Below are positions 56,468-64,000 of a stretch of DNA of 64,000 nucleotides, piece after piece; position 1 is the stretch's first letter, and the number at the start of each line of letters is the position of its first letter. The position numbers were made by a program, and so were the translations under genes. The stretch covers positions 310,001-374,000 of the forward strand of contig JAQOOI010000061.1 in the NCBI GenBank assembly GCA_028554645.1. Direction: 5' to 3'. The notes below the pieces were generated by a model. That model saw nothing but the letters and a program-made list of their open reading frames with translations. It did no database searches and was not told the DNA's origin. The stretch is from Omphalotus guepiniiformis. Its lineage: Eukaryota; Basidiomycota; Agaricomycetes; Agaricales; Omphalotaceae.

Positions 56468-57844
56468 TGATGAGAATGAAACGGGGAGATGATCTGCTAA
56501 AGGGCTAATGAACAAAAACCCAAAAACAACCAAAACAACCAAGTCACTCGAAAGGTGCGAGTCTGAGGGGGCGTTGTCGAAGGTTCCGCACGACCAAACT
56601 TATGGCTTCTTTATTAGAACTTTATATCTTTATCACAAGAACTTTATAGTTGAGCTTTTAAAATGCACTAAGGCAAAAAGTAGCACAAGACGGTTTTGAA
56701 CAAGACAGGTGTTCACTGCACAATCACAACCAATTGACCACAAGATCAAACAACCAATTCCAATAACACAACCAGTTCAATTCAACCAACAATGATCTTT
56801 ATACAATATCGCAATAAACACCGGACTATAAACAGACCAGGGCAACTTTATGTTTTTGGTAGGATTTCCCTTCACAGGCACGATTCACGTTATAAAGACA
56901 ATCCCCAGTGACCCTGTGACTCTATGGTACTCTCCTGGATTTTCTCTCTCCAAGTTACTGCCCTTTTATACATACTGCCAGTCCAAAATTAATAAAAACG
57001 GAAATTATAGCTAAACTGTCCTGTTTTATATATATACCTATATCCGTGTATGTAGGTTGTAAGTATCTGTGTCAAGTATGTCCATTATTACTTGTTATAG
57101 ATCTATTTTATGAGGCCAACCTCAAAAATGCGTTTTAATTCCATTATTTTTATTGTGGGCAATATTCAGCCCCTTTATTTCATTTTTACGGATTTCCTTG
57201 ACATTTCTCGGGCATCCGGGTTCCATAGGATTAATCACCTGATAGAAATTATATCCCTCCAAGTATCACATTGTTCCGTCAAAGGAACTCCTTCAATTCA
57301 GTAGTATTCCGAGAAATTTTACTGATCGAGTTTTTACACCTCCTAACCGGTTTCTTGTCAAGCAATTTCCACCGGACAATTAATCGAAGCAAATTTCCTC
57401 GATCAACTTTTGTTCCTGGCGATTAATTAAGGAGTAAATACCCCAAAACTATTCTAGATCCATTATTTCGACTCTATTTCGCGTTCCATCCATTTTTAGT
57501 TTCCGCCGGGTTTTTATTCTTTATTGACCGGAGGAAGATGTTCCCCTAATAGTTATATGATGCAATTGACGTTGTGATGTCAGAGTTCTCGTTACGAGAT
57601 TGGGTGAGTCTGATTCAACAGTGGATGGCTATTGAACAATTCTCTACATCACAACTGTACTGACTAGCCTAGAACCTTGATACACATGTTGTACCGTAGG
57701 TAATAGAACATGCTTTATTACTCAAATCACAACACATTTTGATTGACAAGGCGGGCACCTTTCAACCCTCTAATACCTCACTGCAAATGCCTAAAATGAT
57801 TAATCACCTGGCTTTTAATGCAGGTGCCGAAAATCGGCGCATCA
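56468..57844. mobile_element. Solo LTR D, a divergent relative of the B LTR, in pol of element A
   Basis: 1377 bp, TGATGAGAATG to CGGCGCATCA, with TGATG/CATCA terminal symmetry and the 4-bp duplication CCGG (56464-56467 and 57845-57848). The flanks join as HKPG/KSMGKPDALSR, the normal RNase H-integrase junction. GCGTTGTC and TTCCGCAC about 100 bp from its left end match the B LTR at a similar position. No coding sequence is present. Confidence 0.85.
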
Positions 57845-57848
57845 CCGG

Positions 57849-59568
57849 AAAGTCGATGGGAAAGCCAGATGCATTGTCCAGGATGGCCAATCATGAGACG
57901 GGGGAGAAAGACAATGAGGATGTGGTACTTTTAAAGCCGGAACTTTTTTCGATCAACAGACTAGAGATGCCCGAGGACGAGATCTTAGATCTTATAAAGA
58001 AGAAGTCGAAAGTACGGGATAATCTAGTAAATAAGGCTTTGGAAGGAAAAGAGAAGGATTGGGTTGAGTCAGAGGAAGGAATTGTGACATGGCAGGATAG
58101 GATTTACGTGCCTATTGATAATAGGTTACGAGGGAAGATCATTGGATTGCATCATGATACTGTTCTTACGGGACATCCAGGACAGTTCAAACCCATGGAA
58201 TTGGTGACGAGAAACTATTGGTGGCCGGGAATTACTCAGGATGTACGGAAATACGTTAAAGGGTGTGAAAAGTGTCAGGCCACTAAGATTCATCGAACCA
58301 AACCAACGGGAACACTAGTCACAAATAATGTTCCGCAAGGTCCCTGGGAAGTCATAGGAACAGATCTGATCGGAGAACTACCAGAAGCTGGAGGTTTTAA
58401 TGCCATAAGTGTGACTGTGGACCATTTCACAAAACGAACACGTTTGGTACCCACACACATGTCATTAACATCTGAAGGAATGGCCAGAATCTATAGGGAC
58501 AAAATCTTTCCTATACACGGATTACCGAGGAAGATTATTCATGATCGGGGACCTCAATATCATTCCCGATTCATGAAGGAACTATACCGGTTATTAGGCA
58601 TTCAGGAAAGTTTCACAACGGCATATCACCCACAGACGAATGGACAGACAGAACGGATGAACCAAGAGATTGAACATTATCTCCGGTTATTCATCAATCA
58701 ACATCAGAACGACTGGCATGAATGGTTACCAACAGCAGAGTTCGTGTTGAATGACAGAATACACTCAGCAACGGGTGTCACTCCGTTCTATGCGGATATG
58801 GGACGACATCCGTATAAGGGAACAGCTCCAAAAACTCTATTGACAAACCCCACAGCACAGGAATTTGCCGATAAGATGGTCAAGATCAGGGACGAAGTAG
58901 GAGCAGCACTCAAAAAGGCAAAGGAAGACATGACTCGGTATTACGACAAGAAAAGGAAACCATCAGTCGAATACAAGCCTAATGACAAAGTATGGCTTGA
59001 AGTGACAAATCTGACTTCTGATCGACCAATGAAGAAGTTGGATGACAAACGATTTGGTCCTTTTGAAATTGTAAAGAAAATTGGAACGACGTCATACCAG
59101 CTAAAGATTCCGAAGACTTGGAAGAGAATACATCCAGTCTTTAACGAAGTTCTACTGTCACCCTATCATCCGCCTGAATTCCCTGAGCAGCCTAAGAATG
59201 ATAATCCGCCACCAGTGATAGAAGGAGAAGAACCGGAGTTCGAAGTGGAAGAGATAGTAGATTCAGGGAAATATAGGGGAGGAAGATTTGGATACAAAGT
59301 CCAATGGAAGGGATACTCGCGGCACGAACAGACATGGGAACCATTAGCAAACCTTGCAAACGCAAAAGAAGCAATCAAAGAGTTCCATAAAAAATTCCCC
59401 ACTAAACCACGACCACCTCAGTTAAGAAAGATTGAGGTCCCAATTTCCTTATTCCCAACGTCATTGTTACGACCTATCCCTGAAGCATGTATGGAAGTAG
59501 TAGAAACAAAGAAGATGCCGACAGAAGCATTAGCAGTGAAGTTAGGACGATGGGGACATCGTCCCTAA
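57849..59568 (+). pseudogene. Pol of element A, integrase and chromodomain segment
   Basis: Starts KSMGKPDALSRMANHETG after solo LTR D. The integrase zinc region is HHDTVLTGHPG and CEKCQATKIH. The D,D-35-E core has IGTDLIGELPE, IIHDRGPQY and GQTERMNQEIEHYLR. The C-terminal chromodomain (FEVEEIVDSGKY and GYKVQWKGYSRHEQTWEP) lies near 59238-59345. The open frame is intact to the stop at 59568, but the piece is separated from the rest of pol. Confidence 0.9.
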
Positions 59569-59576
59569 GGAGGGGG
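59567..59576 (+). promoter_or_regulatory. Polypurine tract of element A
   Basis: AAGGAGGGGG overlaps the pol stop and ends three bases before the 3' LTR. Confidence 0.75.
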
Positions 59577-59579
59577 TCA

Positions 59580-60032
59580 TGTTACGAACATTTTCTTTTT
59601 CATCTTATCTCATTGTTTGTACATATAGACACTTTTATTATCAGTAGATAACATCATAAGTTATAGATCTAGGGTTATATTAAATACACATGTATGTAGC
59701 ATGATGATCGAGATCAAGCATGTAGACCTCAAGGCGATCACGATCATTAATGAAGTACTTGAGGCGATCGAACTCATGGTAGACACACAGTGGATTAGTC
59801 AAGGGTTATAGCCCAGGGTTTAGGGTTTTATTTACGTATATAATAAGTCCGCTTAGGTAGATATTTCTTTAGCTTCGATCTTGTCAATAACTCCTCGAGT
59901 TTAGACTTGTACTTAGCATAACTTCTTTGTATCATTCCTCTTCTCAATTCTATTTCCTGCTTTTCTCTTATTTGTGTGAAACTGAGATCTTTGTGTTTGG
60001 TTATTTGAGTTTGATAACTCGAGTCGCTGACA
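59580..60032 (+). repeat. Right (3') LTR of element A
   Basis: 453 bp; differs from the left LTR at three positions by eye. It is followed by the target-site copy TTGAC at 60033-60037. Confidence 0.94.
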
Positions 60033-60303
60033 TTGACAAACACCGGTCACGAACCTCGTTCACCCTGATATTCGACTGACTTTTGCAAATGAAGATTCAT
60101 TGGAGCTTGAAATTCCATGAGCCCGCTTGAGCAAAGTGTATACTACCTTGTTAAGTGGCAAGAGCGACTTGTGCCACAGTTTTCCATCGGGCTGGATGAG
60201 ACAGATGTCAGGCATTGGATAGAGATCAAAATCTATGCATCAAATTCTTCTAAGGTCAGAGACTAGCTTAGAGTCAGACTTGAAACCCAAGAATTAAATA
60301 TGC

Positions 60304-61027
60304 TCATGAATTCGAGACGGGTATATCCAACAACTCAGCAACTCCACATCGTTCACCATCCTCTTCAAGTTCATCTTCACTATCTGCTCCCTGATCAGAA
60401 CCTTCCGTAGCGGTTGCAGTACTCTTCGCACTGCCAGCAGCGGAGGTGTTAGCAACTGTCACAAATGCTGTGGTCTTCACGCTCGCACCCATCTCGGCTG
60501 CCCCAGAACTACACTTGGTTTTAGAAGCAACAACCCCAGTCTCTGTCCCCATCATGCCCGGCACGGCAACGACAATTGTTGTAGTAGCATGATTTGTCCA
60601 CCCATGCAAGCACTAGTGTCATTGCCGTTTTGGATCGTAGAGTATACACCAGTGGGATCATCAAGGGCAGGGATTGTGATAACAGCAGCAGAGGCTACAG
60701 TCGCCGAGGAAATGCTGCAGCAGAAGTTGTAAAGATAAGAGAGGCAGAGAAAGATTGGAAAGCGGAAGATGATCTATTTCCTGACACAGAGGCTGATACG
60801 AAAGAAGAGGCTGATACAAAGGTAGATAGGGAAACCACAGCACTACGGGAGACGAAGCTGGAAATAATCAGTGAAGTTTCACCAATCTCCCAACGGTAGA
60901 CCGCTTCAGCGTCAAATTCATCGTGATTTAACCTGAGGTACCGGTTGTGGCTTGACCAAATGAGAGGTGTCGGAAGAGCAATCACTTGGCTCGAACTTGA
61001 AGCAAATAGAGATTGCAATGGGCCGTG
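60304..61027 (-). pseudogene. Broken paralogue of the secreted Ser/Thr-rich protein
   Basis: Matches the gene at 18652-19389 over its length: NHDEFDAEAVYRWEIGETS, SSFVSASVSGNRSS and ATTTIVVAVPGMMGTETGVV correspond to parts of that protein, and the upstream TTGACGCAACAC block is also shared. The start codon position reads ACG where the other copy has ATG, and the frame breaks in the middle (near 60690-60610), so only two separate partial frames remain. The end is more acidic (SEDELEEDGE). The preceding 60038-60303 holds only a 49-residue frame (60117-60266) with no recognised match. Confidence 0.75.
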
Positions 61028-61329
61028 TCGATGTGTGAGTAAGAATGAGAAGTGTATAATGTCAACGTGTTGCGTCAAGCTTCAAGATAGCAAATGATGA
61101 TGCAATTGGTGAAAGACAAGCGGAAAAACAGTGAATGAGATGATGAACAACAGAGAATCAAATGTGTATATTGGTATTCTTTGTAGGAGCCTGATATATA
61201 TAGTAAGAACACGAGCTCAACAAGGAAAAGTGGATATGACCTTGAAACAATGATACAATCCTTCCGGCTCAACATCCTTTTTCAAGTCCGATGCTTCCTC
61301 GTCAAGCTCAGCAAGGCTCTCCTACACCT

Positions 61330-62784
61330 CCTATTTCTCATCCTCCCAGCTATTTGAAGCACTATCGAGCTCAGGTGCAGGTCCCCCATCTGGCTCAATA
61401 CAAAGAGCATCCTGCGGCATACTATGAATAACCTTCCTTAGCCTTAAGAGGGCTTCCCTAGAATCAAGTCGTTCTGAAGGATTCCACTGCCCCATGTCAT
61501 AGAACACTTGATTAATTGAATCAACTGTTGTCTGAGGAACACAGAACAGTAAATATCTACTCTTACAATTTCAATAATAGATAGATCACGTACTTTGAAT
61601 TTCCAAGTCGCAGCCAATTGCCATACATCAAGCTTGAAGGGATCATATGAATGCTCAAGCATTAACTCCGGGGCAGGTATTCTTCCATATCGCTTCATTG
61701 CTATCGGAAACCCAGTGCATACAGAGTCTTCCACAGGGCAGTCGGGTGGAAAGTCGACTGCGAATTCAAAGTCAATGATATAGACGCGAGGCCGAGACAC
61801 TGATACAGCTCCAGACGTCAATGATTCCGGATGCCACTGCACTAGGAGGTTATCAGAAAACATGTCCTGACGGTGTACAATTAATGTCACGATCATTATA
61901 AATGAAACTTGCTACTCACACGGTGTGCTATACGCAAGCTATGAAGATATACCAAGCCCTGTATATGCATAGACTAAGACATCTGCGACCTGTGTAATAG
62001 TAGAAAGAAACTCACCTCCAGAGCTTGTAGAATCATGTCCATGATGTCGCCCACTGAGTTCTTTGCCCAACGACCGTACACAGTGGCCATAGTGCAGCCT
62101 GCTAAGGGAAAGACACCAAAGATAATGTCCTCGAAATGAAATTCACTCAGCATTGGGAGAGAGTGGTTGTTGACTTGTAGAGTATGCGGACCCGTGGCGA
62201 CTTTTCGTAATATTCTTAGGTGACTATGGCCTTCCTTCCCCACTACGACAACACGGACAGAGACGTCGTAGCCTTCTGGTGTTCGAAAAATTCTGGTTTG
62301 AGGATTCTATGCAAATGTTTTCAATCGCCTCATTTATAGATAAAGTTGGACACATACTGTATACTCAAAGAAGCGGAGCATATGAGGGCCATCGGCAACA
62401 CCTCGGACTTCCGACGTGTAACGAAATCCGCTAGCCATTGGATAGGACCCATCAGGGGACATGATAATGGAGTCCTGTCTGTGACGCCACATAATATATC
62501 CGCGTTCTCGAAAAAAGACTTCCTCCAATTCGTTCCATATTTGCTCGTCAGCCTCGACCAAATCGCCAGGTACCCTCCAGGTCCTGATATCTTTTGGTAA
62601 CTGTCAATTCAAGAGACATAAGTTCAATGGCTTTGCAGATAGAAGCATACGAAACCTTTTCTCGAATGTCCTCCGGTCTACGCTTACTGATACGAGACCA
62701 ACAGTATGTTAGGATATACCAAGACGTGAGGAGTAAAGTGGCGGCAGGAACAGCGTTCGTAGGGAGGATTGAAGATGGCGGCAT
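61330..62784 (-). CDS. Agaricomycete kinase-like protein (right copy)
   Basis: Close paralogue of the gene at 21853-23319 with the same intron positions. It starts MPPSSILPTNAVPAATLLLT with an N-terminal membrane segment. After the first intron it continues LPKDIRTWRVPGDLVEADEQ. The TEGYDV-like block, MLSEFHFEDIIFGVFPLAG, an HR/DMFSDNLLVQWHPES catalytic loop split by an intron, IIDFEFAV (DFE for DFG) and YDPFKLDVWQLAATW follow. It ends ALCIEPDGGPAPE to SNSWEDEK at the stop 61332-61330. No break was found, so both copies may be expressed. A membrane-anchored pseudokinase or weak kinase is the most likely product. Confidence 0.66.
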
Positions 62785-63104
62785 ATTTGGAAAGCAATAG
62801 CTAGGGTAAACAAATTTAACGGTTCTTGATAAGAACACGAACGGAGTTCAATTTCTTGTGGGCGTTCAGAGGCGTGCAGTGGGCGTCCAGCGGTTGGATA
62901 TCCCCATGATTAGTTTGGACTTCTGGATTCTGAAGAGACTTGATTCACGATAGCAATTGTAGGAGCACCAAGTGCGCAAAGTAATAATTCCAGCCTCTAT
63001 ACACGAGCATGAACGAAAGAGGAATCGCAACGAAGAACGTTCATATAAACTATTCCTATTTGTCGGTTCAACATCGAGCGCTTGAGTGAGACGAGAAGAC
63101 TCAC

Positions 63105-63717
63105 TCACGACAAGAGATGCCAGCCCCAAAAGCCCAAAATAAATCTTGTATACCAATCCCAATCTGAACAAGGCTCACTGGAACCCTGTTCGGTATGAAT
63201 TATAATCTCGCCTTCTAGCGTTGGGTTCAGCCACCAGATACAATCTCCCTCTATCGCAGCAGCTCGATGTGCTCCGGAGTGCCGTACCATGCGAATTGGG
63301 ACACCGTAGTCACGCTCGTCGAAAGGGGAATCAGAGCCCGGGCGCCAATAGTGCGTTTGAAACAAGAGCGCTTCTGAGAGTTTGTGTCGATGGGATATGA
63401 GGGAAGGGCCTCTGAGACATGGTAGAGAGTGGCCAATGTGTAGTGGAACTAGACGCATTTTGGTTAAATTGATCATCATGTGGATACACTTAGGGTACCG
63501 ACCTTCCATCCCTCTCGCTAACGCTAATATTCAAGAAACGATTTGGTGCAGGAGTTGGTCTGAGAAGATGTTGTCGATTCCGAAATCCGAGTGCACAAGA
63601 GCGACCTGTCCTATTGATGGCTCGCCCAAGCTCATTCCCATATATGAGAACGTAGACGACGAGAGAAGCTGAATGCTTGACGGAAACTACGTTCCATCGC
63701 GTTCCTACGATTCCCAA
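63105..63717 (-). CDS. Hypothetical protein, probably spliced
   Basis: Two overlapping minus-strand pieces may be exons of one gene: MGIVGTRWNVVSVKHSASL to ISVSERDG (63717-63490) and a second piece with RLVPLHIGHSLPCLRG, SEALLFQTHYWRPGSD and FDERDYGVPIRMVRHS, ending GFWGWHLLS at 63105. Composition is protein-like, but no family is recognised and the junction was not resolved. It is not clearly intact. The stretches on either side (62785-63104 and 63718-64000) show nothing identifiable. Confidence 0.35.
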
Positions 63718-64000
63718 AAATATGCATTGATGAGTTGAAAAGTTACTTCAGAAGAAAACCACTCTGTCCAGCCATTATCCCATCAGCTAAAGAGCTCGGA
63801 GCGATGTTGAACGTTATATAAACATGAATGATGAGAGTCAGCGACTAAGAGCGCGTTTGACCCAAATTAGGCGCTCAGCCGGGAGCTGCTCGCGCCCAGT
63901 GTCCACTGCATTTTATTCCGGATACTACGTTAATCCCTTCAGAAAGTACACAACAGTACGCTACGGACAGTAGATACTGTATCTGTGATCTGTGTGTGTG

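Larger units (their letters stand above)
25651..60032 (+). mobile_element. Element A: chromodomain Ty3-type LTR retrotransposon, split by B and D
   Basis: The LTRs at 25651-26103 and 59580-60032 are both 453 bp (TGTTACGAAC to GTCGCTGACA) and are flanked by the 5-bp duplication TTGAC (25646-25650 and 60033-60037). Removing element B (28316-55043), solo LTR D (56468-57844) and their duplicated target bases leaves about 6.3 kb, a normal Ty3 length. Gene order is gag, protease, RT/RNase H, integrase with chromodomain. Three LTR differences were seen, two of them CpG to TpG/CpA type. The element is inactive because of the two insertions and a frameshift near 55141. Confidence 0.95.

Overview
The window looks like nuclear DNA of an agaricomycete (basidiomycete) fungus. 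Host genes carry many short introns of about 50-70 nt with GT..AG ends, and several products belong to families common in mushroom-forming fungi: a DUF7025-type AAA ATPase, a degenerate HRD/DFE kinase-like protein, an S9 acylaminoacyl-peptidase and a DUF1275 membrane protein. More than half of the window is a nest of Ty3-type LTR retrotransposons.

Left host block (1-25650). An AAA ATPase gene (minus, cut by the window edge) is split by a solo LTR. It is followed by a hotdog thioesterase (minus), an acylaminoacyl-peptidase (plus), a DUF1275 protein (minus), about 2.9 kb without a recognisable gene but with two perfect palindromes, a P-loop ATPase (minus), a 3-beta-HSD-like NAD(P) oxidoreductase (plus), a secreted Ser/Thr-rich protein (plus), a kinase-like gene (plus), and an AT-rich stretch with a roughly 94-bp tandem repeat.

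Nested block (25651-60032). Element A (chromodomain Ty3, TSD TTGAC) is split by element B at CCGA and by solo LTR D at CCGG. Element B (minus orientation, 1842-bp LTRs, no chromodomain) is split by element C at ATAGG. Element C (plus, 13.1 kb, chromodomain, gag and pol open) appears intact, and its LTRs show no substitutions by eye. LTR differences by eye are three for A, about five for the much longer LTR of B and none for C, which agrees with the nesting order.

The most unusual structure is in the C LTR: nine successive hairpins with a nearly constant 9-nt loop (AAGCATTTC) and changing but still paired stems, just downstream of the TATA box. The predicted 5' end of the transcripts of both A and C is complementary to the bases just after the 5' LTR, the arrangement of Tf1-type self-priming. 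C has a textbook -1 frameshift site (GGGAAAC, 8-nt spacer, stem) at the gag/pol junction. B and C, which differ in almost everything else, both carry an intron-containing gene with its own TATA box, antisense to pol, between pol and the 3' LTR.

Right host block (60033-64000). A broken second copy of the secreted Ser/Thr-rich gene and a second copy of the kinase-like gene lie here on the minus strand, so the nest is flanked by two rearranged copies of the same gene pair. A small gene of unknown function ends the window. All comparisons were made by eye, and exon boundaries are predictions.
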